Shown here piece after piece: positions 15,440 through 25,039 of a stretch of 33,968 bases of DNA. The notes under the pieces are model-generated. The model searched no databases. It worked only from the letters and a program-made list of their open reading frames with translations, and was not told the origin of the DNA. Numbering within the stretch: the first letter of the stretch is position 1; each line of letters starts with the position of its first letter. The stretch covers positions 1-33,968 of the forward strand of contig JAFDYF010000071.1 in assembly GCA_018267575.1 (NCBI GenBank), read 5' to 3'. The translations under genes were made by a program, and so were the position numbers. The stretch comes from Bacteroidota bacterium. GTDB lineage: Bacteria > Bacteroidota > Bacteroidia > Chitinophagales > Chitinophagaceae.

Positions 15440-17863
15440 ATGAGATATTTTCTTTCACTCCTTTTTTTGTGTAATTCCCTCGCTTTTGCCCAAAAATTGC
15501 CCACCATTGAGGAAAAAACCAAGGATTTTAAGAAAAATGAAGGTTTCCTGAATTTTTACTGGGATGAAAATGCGGGCAAGATTTGGTTGGAAATCAGTAA
15601 GCTCGATAGCGAATTTTTGTACCAAACTTCTTTGCCCGCCGGACTTGGTTCCAATGATATTGGACTGGATCGTGGATTGTTGGGCAATACCAGTATTGTA
15701 AAGTTCACCCGAACAGGAAGAAAGATATTGATGACCGAAACCAATTACCAGTACCGAGCGATCACCAACGATCAGGCAGAAAAACGGGCCGTTGAACAGT
15801 CTTTTGCTCAATCCACCCTTTGGGGTTTTTCAGTAGAGGCGGAAAGCAATGGAAAGGTATTGGTAGATGCTACCGACTTTTTATTGAGGGATGCCATGCA
15901 AATTGCAAATCGGCTAAAAAAGGCAAAACAGGGCAATTTTAGCTTAGAAAAGACCCGTTCTGCCATTTTTTTACCCAAAACCAAGGATTTTCCGCTCAAT
16001 ACCGAAATAGAAGGAACCATCAGTTTTGTATGCAATGATGGGACTGCGGGCAACTGGGTGCAGTCGGTTACGCCATCCCCCGAGGCCATCACTCTTCGAA
16101 TTCACCATTCTTTTGTTCAATTGCCGAATGGCAACTATAAGCCTCGGGCTTTTGATGCCCGATCCAGTTTTATCCCCATTTCTTACTTTGATTATAGTAC
16201 CCCCGTGTCGGAACCTATCGAGAAATATTATATCATCCGACACCGATTGGAAAAAAAGGACCCGACGGCGGCAATGAGCGAACCCGTGAAACCGATTATC
16301 TACTATTTGGATAATGGCACACCCGAACCCATCCGCAGCGCTTTGATGGAAGGGGCAAGTTGGTGGAACCAGGCTTTTGAGGCGGCGGGATATAAAAATG
16401 CATTTCAGGTGCGGCTATTGCCCGACAGTGCAGACCCCATGGATATTCGTTATAATATGATCAATTGGGTTCATCGTTCTACCCGGGGATGGAGCTATGG
16501 ATACGCTGTGGTTGACCCAAGAACGGGGGAAATCATAAAAGGAAATGTAAGCCTTGGCTCCTTGCGGGTCCGTCAGGATTTTTTGATAGCACAGGGACTA
16601 TTGGCACCCTATACTTCGGATTCGCCTTCGGCAAGCAACGGTATGATGCAGATGGCATTAGCAAGGATTCGCCAACTGGCCGCCCATGAAGTAGGTCATA
16701 CCCTGGGGCTGATGCACAATTATGCTTCCAGTGTAAATGACCGTGCCAGTGTGATGGATTATCCCCACCCCTTGGTCCGGCTGAATGCCACAGGGAATAT
16801 CGACCTTTCCAATGCTTACGATAATAAAATTGGGGAATGGGACAAAATTTCCATTGCTTGGGGCTATCAGGATTTTCCCAAAAACACCGATGAGCCCAAG
16901 GCCTTGAACAATATCATGACCGAAGCCAGCAAAAAGGGCTTTCAATTTATCAGCGACCGAGATGCAAGGGCAGCCGGTGGTCTTCATCCGCAAGCGCATC
17001 TTTGGGATAATGGTTCTGATGCCGTTACAGAGCTGAAAGAGGTATTGAAAGTGCGAGAAAAAGCCTTGAACCAATTTGGCGAAAAAGATATACGTTCTGG
17101 AACCCCCATGGCCATGTTGGAAGATGTGTTGGTGCCGGTTTATTTATTCCATCGATATCAGTTGGAAGCCGTTACCAAAATGGTGGGGGGCATGTATTAT
17201 ACCTATGCCCTCCGTGGAGATGGACAGGTGGTAACCAAGCCTTTATCAAAAGAAGAACAGCTTCGGGCCTTGAACGCTGTCTTGGACTGCATTGACCCAA
17301 AAGTATTGTCGATCCCTGAGTCGATCATCAAGCTGATACCTCCCAGGCCCGCTGGTTATGAATACCATCGGGAGCTTTTCAATAGAAGGACGGGGCTTGC
17401 TTTTGACCCCTTGGCGGCAGCGGAAACAGCCGCTGATTTTCCGCTTTCCTTCCTTTTTAATAATGAAAGACTGGATAGGATGGTTCAATACAAAACCCAA
17501 ACCAATGGGCTTGGTGCAGATGATATGATCAACCTGGTGATCAATAAAACATGGAAAGCGCCCCGCATGAAGGGTTTTGACGAACTCATACAATTGCAAA
17601 ATGAGCAATTGATCCTCACCTACTTATTAGCTACTTCCATTAATGATAATGCATCTTTTGCTGTGAAGGGATTTGCCCAAAAAGCATTAAATGAAATCAA
17701 GATTTTTGCCGAATCACAGCAAAAACTGACCAAGGATGAGACTTATAAGGCACATTTGGCCCTTGTTTTGGAAAGGTTGAAGTCACCCGAAAAAGCAAAG
17801 CCATCAACCCTTCATGAAGAAATACCCCCCGGTTCACCGATTGGTTGCGATTGGGATGAGTGA
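15440..17863 (+). CDS. Secreted zinc-dependent metalloprotease (DUF5117/DUF4953 type)
   Basis: This 807-residue protein has a signal peptide (MRYFLSLLFLCNSLAFAQ). A long N-terminal DUF5117-like domain includes FLNFYWDENAGKIWLEI and SLPAGLGSNDIGLDRG. The catalytic segment HEVGHTLGLMHNY gives the metzincin zinc motif HExxHxxGxxH with H416, E417, H420 and H426. SVMDYPHP downstream serves as the Met-turn. The strand SWWNQAFEAAGYKNAFQV before it is typical of this family. The C-terminal 350 residues have no obvious enzymatic motif. It probably acts in the periplasm or outside the cell on unknown proteins. It is a single-gene unit, with about 210 bases upstream and 450 bases downstream free of genes. 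The ATG chosen begins the signal peptide. Confidence 0.88.
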   Translation: MRYFLSLLFLCNSLAFAQKLPTIEEKTKDFKKNEGFLNFYWDENAGKIWLEISKLDSEFLYQTSLPAGLGSNDIGLDRGLLGNTSIVKFTRTGRKILMTETNYQYRAITNDQAEKRAVEQSFAQSTLWGFSVEAESNGKVLVDATDFLLRDAMQIANRLKKAKQGNFSLEKTRSAIFLPKTKDFPLNTEIEGTISFVCNDGTAGNWVQSVTPSPEAITLRIHHSFVQLPNGNYKPRAFDARSSFIPISYFDYSTPVSEPIEKYYIIRHRLEKKDPTAAMSEPVKPIIYYLDNGTPEPIRSALMEGASWWNQAFEAAGYKNAFQVRLLPDSADPMDIRYNMINWVHRSTRGWSYGYAVVDPRTGEIIKGNVSLGSLRVRQDFLIAQGLLAPYTSDSPSASNGMMQMALARIRQLAAHEVGHTLGLMHNYASSVNDRASVMDYPHPLVRLNATGNIDLSNAYDNKIGEWDKISIAWGYQDFPKNTDEPKALNNIMTEASKKGFQFISDRDARAAGGLHPQAHLWDNGSDAVTELKEVLKVREKALNQFGEKDIRSGTPMAMLEDVLVPVYLFHRYQLEAVTKMVGGMYYTYALRGDGQVVTKPLSKEEQLRALNAVLDCIDPKVLSIPESIIKLIPPRPAGYEYHRELFNRRTGLAFDPLAAAETAADFPLSFLFNNERLDRMVQYKTQTNGLGADDMINLVINKTWKAPRMKGFDELIQLQNEQLILTYLLATSINDNASFAVKGFAQKALNEIKIFAESQQKLTKDETYKAHLALVLERLKSPEKAKPSTLHEEIPPGSPIGCDWDE

Positions 17864-18320
17864 GATTAAAAATCCCGGAAATGAGCCATTCCTATTTGCT
17901 CCTATTGTATGGACATGCGAAATGATTGATATTCATATTGGAGGAAAACAATATGCGCAAGCATTATAAACAGGTGTTGTGGGGTTAAAATACTAAACCT
18001 TGTTCAATTGCGTTTATTCAAGTGGTGAAACCTGTTTTTTTGATTGTATAAATTCAACCAGACATGGTTTGCTAGTGGTCTTGCTTATTATTCATCTATC
18101 CATTGAATACATGGAATGAATTTTAACAAGTCGTTATACATAAAATTAATACCTAAAATCCAAAAATAATGAGGTATCCATTTCTTTTGGAATCATCTCA
18201 ATTTATATCCATGCTTGCATCAGGGCAAAAGAATGTTCGGCCCAATCACATTTTTAAAGTCACTCCTGGGTCTGATCTCCAATCTTGCAAGCGATTCTCC
18301 AATCATTAAAATCTATTTGT
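17864..18320. other. 457-bp gap without a recognised gene
   Basis: No open frame with protein-like composition, no tRNA and no strong hairpin is apparent. The stretch is A/T-rich, with scattered oligo-T and oligo-A runs. It presumably holds the 3' end of the protease transcript and the promoter of the OmpA-family gene. No TAnnTTTG box with correct spacing was found. Confidence 0.5.
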
Positions 18321-20393
18321 ATGAAAAAATCCTGCTCCTATTTGAAAACGACCATTCTATTGGCATTGGTTCTTTTCTCAAACTTTATGACCAGAGCAAA
18401 TGTCGGTAAGGTCGAGTATTATTATGAGGCTGAAAAGCTCTTTAATGATGGTGCTTATCACGAGGCCGCCTTAGCCTATGAAAAATATATTTCCAGTGAA
18501 AGAGAAATCGCTGTAGGCAACTCCCTCTCCCATTTTGTGAAGGAAAAAAAGATGAAGCGCAAAGTTAGACAGGCCATTTATCAGGATGCGGTCTATCATT
18601 TAGCGGAGAGCTATCGCTTATCGCACGATTATATCAATGCGGAAAAATATTATCAGGAGACCCTGGGCTTCAAATCTGCCGACTTGGATTTCCCTGAATT
18701 GGGTTATTGGTATGCCGTTACATTGCGGGCCAACCAAAAATACGATGCATCTATTAAGGCTTTTACCGACTTTATTGCATCCAATCAGGGTAAACAGACC
18801 AATAAAGAAAAGGCAAAAAAACAGCTTGCCGATCTTCAGTTTGTGAAAACCCAGTTGAATAAGTCCAAGGATAATGAAATTGTGGTTCGCCCCAATACCA
18901 TCCCCGGCCAGGCATCCAGTTTTGCTTTGGCCATTGAGCATGGCGATACCGTGGCATTTACTTCTATCAATGCAGAAAGTAAAACGGATAAGAATGGCAA
19001 AACTATTTACACGTATCATCATCGTCTATACGAATCGGTTGTTGGCACTAATTTGTTGGAGAACAAAAAAGCTTTTCCATTTCAGGAAGATGGCATGGAA
19101 AATGGAATGGCCTGCTTTTCAAAAGATGGGAAAAAAATGTTTTTTACAAAATGGGGGATGCAGGGTAATAAAAAAAGATCCGCTATCTATCAGTCCTTCA
19201 AAACAGAAAATGGTTGGTCTGCCCCTGTAAAAATGGGTGAACCTGTGAACGCCGAGGGCTACGATAGCGAGCAACCATCCATTACACCAGATTCTAAATA
19301 CCTATTGTTTTCATCCAATAGGCCTGGTGGACAAGGAGGTTATGATATTTGGTATGTTGACCTGTTGAACAATAGCCGCGTTATTGCCGCCCACAATATG
19401 GGCAAAAAAATCAACACAGCTGGCGATGAGTGTTCTCCTTTTTACAATGCGGCCAACCAAACACTGATTTTTGCCAGCAATGGTTTAGTAGGTATGGGTG
19501 GCTTTGATATTTATGCAGCAAAGGGCAGTACTGATTTTAAAGACTGGGAAAAGCCGATGAACCCAGGAGCCCCAATCAATTCTGTAAAGGATGATATGTA
19601 TTATATCAGCACCAATGATGAACATATTTGGGAAAGAGGCTGGCTGAGTTCTGACCGGAATTCAGATTGTGGCCTGGCATTATTCTCCATCGGAAAAAAC
19701 ATAACCAAAATGGTTTATGGTACTATTGTAGATGCGGCCACACAAAAACCTTTGGCGGGCGCACTGATTGTTGTTTCGGATGAACGCCAACCTCGGAAAG
19801 TCTTGCTTGGTAAAACTACCGATAACCAAGGTCGTTATGAATTTGAGTTGCAGAACGTGTCTAAGTTTATCCTACATGTAGAAAAAGAGGGTTTTGTGGA
19901 AATCGATCATACCTATGCTTCACGTTTGGAATCTGCCAATGACAGTATCCAAAACGAAACGATTTTACTGGAAAGGACGAAAGACAAGCAAACAGAAGAA
20001 TTGCTGGCCAGCTTAAAATCATTGAAACGCAAATCTCAAATTGGCAATTTCAAATTTGAAAAAGCCAGTTTGAATGAAACAGCGAGGAAAAATCTGGATT
20101 CGTTGGCATCGATTATGGAAAAATTCCCGACCATTAAAGTACAGTTGAATGGCTATACAGATAAAGTGGGCAATGCACAATACAACCTGAAACTGTCACA
20201 AGAGCGTGTGAACGCTTGTATTGAATACCTCACTAAACTGGGTATCGACAAGGACCGTTTGATTGGAAAAGGATATGGCGAGGCATCTCCGATCGCATCC
20301 GAAAAGATCAATGGAAGGGACAATCCAAGTGGGCGTGCGAAGAACAGAAGGGTGGAGTATGTATTAATGCTGGATAATCTCTTGAACGAATAA
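18321..20393 (+). CDS. TPR-PD40-CarboxypepD_reg-OmpA envelope protein
   Basis: This 690-residue exported protein links several known modules. After a signal peptide (MKKSCSYLKTTILLALVLFSN) comes a TPR-like region (about 25-160; YYYEAEKLFNDGAYHEAALAYEKY and similar). PD40 beta-propeller repeats follow, for example PSITPDSKYLLFSSNRPGG and GYDIWYVDL. A carboxypeptidase-regulatory beta-sandwich begins at YGTIVDAATQKPLAGALIVV. The C-terminal OmpA-type peptidoglycan-binding domain has the NGYTDKVGNAQYNLKLSQER signature and the ending NRRVEYVL. Such proteins anchor outer-membrane assemblies to peptidoglycan and often accompany type IX secretion or PorP/SprF genes, which are absent here. The in-frame ATG at 18285 is rejected because 18321 begins the signal peptide. 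A strong terminator follows. Confidence 0.9.
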   Translation: MKKSCSYLKTTILLALVLFSNFMTRANVGKVEYYYEAEKLFNDGAYHEAALAYEKYISSEREIAVGNSLSHFVKEKKMKRKVRQAIYQDAVYHLAESYRLSHDYINAEKYYQETLGFKSADLDFPELGYWYAVTLRANQKYDASIKAFTDFIASNQGKQTNKEKAKKQLADLQFVKTQLNKSKDNEIVVRPNTIPGQASSFALAIEHGDTVAFTSINAESKTDKNGKTIYTYHHRLYESVVGTNLLENKKAFPFQEDGMENGMACFSKDGKKMFFTKWGMQGNKKRSAIYQSFKTENGWSAPVKMGEPVNAEGYDSEQPSITPDSKYLLFSSNRPGGQGGYDIWYVDLLNNSRVIAAHNMGKKINTAGDECSPFYNAANQTLIFASNGLVGMGGFDIYAAKGSTDFKDWEKPMNPGAPINSVKDDMYYISTNDEHIWERGWLSSDRNSDCGLALFSIGKNITKMVYGTIVDAATQKPLAGALIVVSDERQPRKVLLGKTTDNQGRYEFELQNVSKFILHVEKEGFVEIDHTYASRLESANDSIQNETILLERTKDKQTEELLASLKSLKRKSQIGNFKFEKASLNETARKNLDSLASIMEKFPTIKVQLNGYTDKVGNAQYNLKLSQERVNACIEYLTKLGIDKDRLIGKGYGEASPIASEKINGRDNPSGRAKNRRVEYVLMLDNLLNE

Positions 20394-20417
20394 TGAATAT
20401 TTAATGGATTAATTTTC

Positions 20418-20446
20418 AAAAGCCGCATTAGGTCAATGCGGCTTTT
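20418..20446 (+). terminator. Factor-independent terminator after OmpA-family gene
   Basis: AAAAGCCGCATT, a short loop, and AATGCGGCTTTT form a perfect 12-base stem beginning 25 bases after the stop codon. The A and T ends make it usable in either direction. It isolates the OmpA gene from the cytochrome operon. Confidence 0.9.
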
Positions 20447-20579
20447 GATTTATTGGGATTCTAAAAACAAGAGCGATATACTAAAAAGTGGCAAATGTTT
20501 AACGCGAATGGATATTCGTCTTTAAAATAGAGAAGCTCTTCGCATTTTGCATTATATTGGTGGGCAACTTTAAAAAATC

Positions 20580-21827
20580 ATGTTTTCACATTTCCATCCC
20601 CTCATCATTCATTTTCCTGTTGGGATCTTGCTATTTGCGGCTTTCATGATGCTGTGGCAGTGGATTACAAAAAAAGACCTATCGTCCGCGATTGAACTGG
20701 CCTTTGTTTTGGGGGCTATTTCAGCAGTGCTCGGATGTATTTCAGGCTGGTTATTATCCAAATCTGGCGATTATGATGCAGCTTTGGTTTCCAAACACCA
20801 GTGGACGGCCATTGCTACGGCCATTATTAGTTTGCTCCTGGTCTTTTTTAAAAAAATGAGGTTGCTGCTGGTGATACTGATGATGTTTTTGTTGACCATT
20901 GCCGGACATTATGGTGCTACGTTGACCCATGGTGAAAACTATCTCTTCGAAAACAAAAGCGAAGCAAAACTGGATTCGGTTAGTGAAAATCCTAGCACGG
21001 ATAGTATTAAAACCATTAATGCTTTAAAAAAGGATAGCGCGGTTGCACAGGTTTACAACCCATACCGAGAAGATATCGCCCCAATTTTAAAAACCTATTG
21101 TTATAATTGCCATTCGGCCATAAAAATGAAAAATGGGTTGAGATTGGATAAGCCCAGTTTTATTTTGAAGGGAGGTAAAAATGGAAAAATCCTATTGCCC
21201 CATGACCCAACCCATAGTAAGCTCTATGCCCATTTGCTTTTGCCATTGGATGATGACAAGCACATGCCACCCAAAGGCAAGAAACAATTATCGAGCAAGC
21301 AAATCAAAACAATCGGGGATTGGATATTGAAAGGGGCAAATTTTGAAGATGTTGTCATTGCCCCGACCAAAAAAACCGAAGAAAAATTGGAGGCTGAACC
21401 CATACTGGCGCAGGAAGACATCCCCCAAAAAGTTCCTGATTTGATAAAGGACGCTGCAATGCCTGCGAAGAAACTGGAAGCCGATTTTTCCAATACCAAG
21501 GAATTTTCGATCAGCCTTCTACAGGCTTTGCCAAAAAATGAACTCACCAGTTTAAAGTTGAGCAACCAACCCATTACCGATCAGCAATTATCAGTGATTG
21601 CCGGTTTTAATAAAATAGAAGTATTAAATTTATATGGAACAAAAATCACGGATAGTGGTTTAAGGTTGTTATCGAATTCTAAATCTTTAAAAAAACTATA
21701 CCTATATAATACCCAGGTAAGCAAAGAGGCTGTTGACCAATTGAAAAAGCAATTGCCCGAACTGGAGGTTGAGTCGGGTAATTTTAAATTTGATAAACCG
21801 GATAGTGTAAAAAAACTGAAGCCATGA
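20580..21827 (+). CDS. Membrane cytochrome c with DUF2231 anchor and leucine-rich repeats
   Basis: This 415-residue protein has three parts. Residues 1-120 form four membrane helices of DUF2231 type, opening with FHPLIIHFPVGILLFAAF. Histidines near helix ends (FHPLIIHFP, SKHQW, AGHYGATLTHG) could bind heme b or a quinone. A planctomycete-type cytochrome c domain (about 160-250) has the covalent heme motif CYNCH (C174, C177, H178) and HMPPKGKKQLS with the likely axial methionine. The last part (about 300-400) contains leucine-rich repeats such as IEVLNLYGTKITDSGLRLL. It likely receives or passes electrons at the periplasmic face; this is inferred. Its stop codon overlaps the next gene by four bases, so it heads an operon. 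Confidence 0.82.
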   Translation: MFSHFHPLIIHFPVGILLFAAFMMLWQWITKKDLSSAIELAFVLGAISAVLGCISGWLLSKSGDYDAALVSKHQWTAIATAIISLLLVFFKKMRLLLVILMMFLLTIAGHYGATLTHGENYLFENKSEAKLDSVSENPSTDSIKTINALKKDSAVAQVYNPYREDIAPILKTYCYNCHSAIKMKNGLRLDKPSFILKGGKNGKILLPHDPTHSKLYAHLLLPLDDDKHMPPKGKKQLSSKQIKTIGDWILKGANFEDVVIAPTKKTEEKLEAEPILAQEDIPQKVPDLIKDAAMPAKKLEADFSNTKEFSISLLQALPKNELTSLKLSNQPITDQQLSVIAGFNKIEVLNLYGTKITDSGLRLLSNSKSLKKLYLYNTQVSKEAVDQLKKQLPELEVESGNFKFDKPDSVKKLKP

Positions 21828-24800
21828 AACGGTATTTGATTTTGTTGATTCCCGTTGTGTGCATTTTGGCTATGAAGCCCTTGCCCAATCTGCCAAAGGA
21901 AGTTGCGGATGAATATAAAAAGCTGCCTGATTCCATTGACTACAATCAGGATGTAAAGCCAATATTGTCCGACAAATGTTTTGAATGCCATGGCCCGGAT
22001 AAAGCCAAGCAAAAAGCAGGGCTGAGATTGGACATGCCTGAATCTGCATTTGCACCCTTGCCAGAAAGTCCCGGTAAATTTGCTATTGTCCCCAAAAATT
22101 TGCAAAAAAGCGAGCTGTATAAAAGGATCTTATCAAAAGACCCAGACATGATCATGCCCAGCCCAAAATCAAACCTGCAATTAACGGCCAGGGAAAAAGC
22201 AGTATTGATTAAATGGATTGAGCAGGGAGCGATTTACCAACCGCATTGGGCATTTGTAAAACCAGTCAGTCGACCTGTCCCCGATGTGAAGGGAGCCGTG
22301 CTGAATAATCCCATCGATCATTTTATTGTGAGCCGCATTCAAAAAGAAGGATGGCAACAATCGCCCATGGCCAATAAGGAACTATTATTAAGAAGATTAT
22401 CCCTCGACCTAGTTGGATTGCCACCTAGCATAGAAGAGATAGACCGTTTTGTAAATGATCACAGTCCCAATGCCTATGAAAAACAGGTGGATCGCTTATT
22501 GAATTCCCCTCATTATGGGGAACGTATGGCAAGTCCTTGGCTTGATCTGGCACGTTTCGCAGATTCACATGGGTATACGGTGGACCGGTTGAGGGATATG
22601 TCGCCTTATCGGGATTGGGTGATCAATGCTTTCAATAGCAATATGTCGTACAAAGATTTTATCCATTATCAACTGGCTGGCGACTTGATGCCTTCACCCA
22701 CGAAGGATATGTTGATTGCGACCGCTTTTAACCGCAACCATCAACAAAACATGGAAGGGGGTATTATTGAAAAAGAATTCCAAACAGAATATGTAGTCGA
22801 TCGTACCAATACTTTTGGGGATGCTTTTATGGCCATCTCGGTTGGTTGTGCACGTTGCCATGACCATAAATACGACCCTTTTTCCCAAGAAAATTATTAT
22901 CAGTTATTTAGTTTTTTTAATAATGTAAGAGAGGCTGGCCAAATTTCCTGGAATGATGATATGCCCACTCCAACCATACTTTTAACTCCACCCGAAAAAG
23001 AAAAAACAATTGCTTATCTGAATTCCTTGGTACAAGAAAAAGAAAAAAGCTTGGCGCAAGCGGAGCAAACGGCCGATGAGGGATTTCAAAAATGGCTGGG
23101 GGCGGAACAATATAAAAAACTGATAGACCAAAAAATCCCAAGGGATGGATTGCAGGGTTATTACAATTTTGAGGATTCTTTGAAAGATGTCATTCATCCC
23201 GAACGGTCAGGGGTAATGAAACAGGATGGGAACCTGATTACCGAAGGCCCGAAATTGGAAAAATATGAAAAGGGTCAATATCTATCCTTGGATGGCGACA
23301 AATATCTGGACCTGAAAACAGTGGGTGTTTTTAGAAAAGGGGAGGCTTTTAGTGTAGGCATGTGGGTGAATATTCCCGCTTCCATGAAGGATGGTGTGAT
23401 TTTTCATAAAAGCAATGCGGAAAGATTATATAATTACAAGGGCTATAATCTGTCCATGGTAGATGGTAAATTAGAATTCACCTTGGCGCATACCGCGCCA
23501 TCGAATGCCATCACCAAAAGATTGACGACTGATATACCCACCAATCAATGGATCCAAGTAACGATGACTTATGACGGATCTTCAAAAGCGGCGGGGCTTA
23601 ATTTATATGTTAATGGTTCTTTAGCAGAAACCGAAACCGTCATCGACCAACTCTATAAGGACATTATTTTTTTCAACAAAGATGAACCTGCCCTCCAAAT
23701 TGGGGCCTGGTATAGAGGTATTGGTTTTAAAGGAGGAAAAGTGGATGATATTGTTATCTATAACCGGGTATTGACCAACTATGAATTGGAAATTTTGGCA
23801 AACCATAATAGTTGGCAAAGCATCTACAATAAAAAACCGGCCGAATTAAATGCCTCGGAGCTATCGGCGCTCAAGAACTATTATCTTTCCTGTATTGACC
23901 CCAACATACTGGAAGCTCAATCGCAATTGACCAAACAGAGGGATGTTTTATCCGACTCCACAGAAAAAATCCCGGAGCTCATGGTGATGCAGGAAATGCC
24001 AATACCCAAAAAGACATATCTCTTAAAGCGAGGTCAATATGATGCACCCGGTAAAGAAGTATTTCCCGGAACGCCAGAAAAAATCTTTCCCTTTTCAGAC
24101 CGCCTGCCAAAAAACAGGTATGGATTGGCCTTATGGCTTACGGATGAAAACAATCCATTAACGGCCAGGGTTGCTGTAAACCATTTATGGCAAAATATAT
24201 TCGGTACCGGATTGGTAAAAACTTCAGAAAATTTCGGCAACCAGGGTGAAATGCCTAGTCATCCGGCATTGTTGGACTGGTTGGCGATCGAGTTCATGCA
24301 CTCGGGATGGGATGTGAAAAAGATGGTGAAACTGATGGTCATGTCTGCTACCTATCAACAAGACTCCAAACCTACTGAGGAAATGAAAGAGCGAGACCCA
24401 GAAAACAGGTTGTTGGCCAGGGGCCCTTCCAATCGGTTAACAGCGGAAATGATTCGTGACAATGCACTTTTTGCGAGCGGTTTGCTGAATCCAAAAATCG
24501 GTGGCAAAAGTATATTCCCCTATCAGCCCGATGGTTTATGGGATATCAATGGGATGGATTATGTAGCTGATAGTAGCAAGCAAGTATATCGTCGGAGTTT
24601 GTACGTGGTGGTCAAGCGTTCAGTACCCAATCCTACCCTTGCCTATTTTGATGCTTCTTCCAGAAGTTCCTGCATTGTACGACGACAAATAACAAATACC
24701 CCATTGCAGGCCTTGGTTACCTTAAACGATCCAACTTTTATCGAGGCCTCCAAAGTGTTGGGTGAACAGATGGCTGCAAATGCAGATCTGGCGCAAGCAA

Positions 24801-25039
24801 TACAAACCACTTTTAGAAAACTGACCGGTCGAACAGCCGCAGCAAAGGAAATAGATTTATTGATGGAGCTTCAAAAAACCGAATATATCAAGTTTAAAGA
24901 AAATCCAACACATGCAAAAGGCTGGTTGAAAGCGGGGCTATATGAATTGGATAAAACCAAGGACTTGCCGATGATTGCCGCCAACGCGGTAGTGGCCAAT
25001 ACCATTTTAAATTCAGATGCAACACTCAATAAAAGATAA
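21824..25039 (+). CDS. PSCyt1-DUF1549-LamG-DUF1553 protein
   Basis: This 1071-residue exported protein has a signal peptide (MKRYLILLIPVVCILAM). Residues about 38-135 are a PSCyt1 cytochrome c domain: CFECH (C52, C55, H56) and MIMPSPKSNLQLTAREK with the likely axial methionine. DUF1549 follows (about 160-375), including a second CxxCH, CARCHDHKYDPFSQ (C342, C345, H346), which is a conserved hallmark of that domain. A concanavalin/LamG-like jelly roll (about 440-650) has GYYNFEDSL and YVNGSLAETETV. DUF1553 (about 760-1010) is marked by RVAVNHLWQNIFGTGLVKTSENFG and RRQITNTPLQALVTLNDPTF. The family is abundant in Planctomycetes and its activity is unproven. Coupled overlaps with both neighbours show one operon. 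Confidence 0.9.
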   Translation: MKRYLILLIPVVCILAMKPLPNLPKEVADEYKKLPDSIDYNQDVKPILSDKCFECHGPDKAKQKAGLRLDMPESAFAPLPESPGKFAIVPKNLQKSELYKRILSKDPDMIMPSPKSNLQLTAREKAVLIKWIEQGAIYQPHWAFVKPVSRPVPDVKGAVLNNPIDHFIVSRIQKEGWQQSPMANKELLLRRLSLDLVGLPPSIEEIDRFVNDHSPNAYEKQVDRLLNSPHYGERMASPWLDLARFADSHGYTVDRLRDMSPYRDWVINAFNSNMSYKDFIHYQLAGDLMPSPTKDMLIATAFNRNHQQNMEGGIIEKEFQTEYVVDRTNTFGDAFMAISVGCARCHDHKYDPFSQENYYQLFSFFNNVREAGQISWNDDMPTPTILLTPPEKEKTIAYLNSLVQEKEKSLAQAEQTADEGFQKWLGAEQYKKLIDQKIPRDGLQGYYNFEDSLKDVIHPERSGVMKQDGNLITEGPKLEKYEKGQYLSLDGDKYLDLKTVGVFRKGEAFSVGMWVNIPASMKDGVIFHKSNAERLYNYKGYNLSMVDGKLEFTLAHTAPSNAITKRLTTDIPTNQWIQVTMTYDGSSKAAGLNLYVNGSLAETETVIDQLYKDIIFFNKDEPALQIGAWYRGIGFKGGKVDDIVIYNRVLTNYELEILANHNSWQSIYNKKPAELNASELSALKNYYLSCIDPNILEAQSQLTKQRDVLSDSTEKIPELMVMQEMPIPKKTYLLKRGQYDAPGKEVFPGTPEKIFPFSDRLPKNRYGLALWLTDENNPLTARVAVNHLWQNIFGTGLVKTSENFGNQGEMPSHPALLDWLAIEFMHSGWDVKKMVKLMVMSATYQQDSKPTEEMKERDPENRLLARGPSNRLTAEMIRDNALFASGLLNPKIGGKSIFPYQPDGLWDINGMDYVADSSKQVYRRSLYVVVKRSVPNPTLAYFDASSRSSCIVRRQITNTPLQALVTLNDPTFIEASKVLGEQMAANADLAQAIQTTFRKLTGRTAAAKEIDLLMELQKTEYIKFKENPTHAKGWLKAGLYELDKTKDLPMIAANAVVANTILNSDATLNKR

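Noticed and set aside
18285..18320. Longer N-terminus for the OmpA-family protein
   Set aside because: The 12 extra residues would precede a complete signal peptide that begins at 18321.
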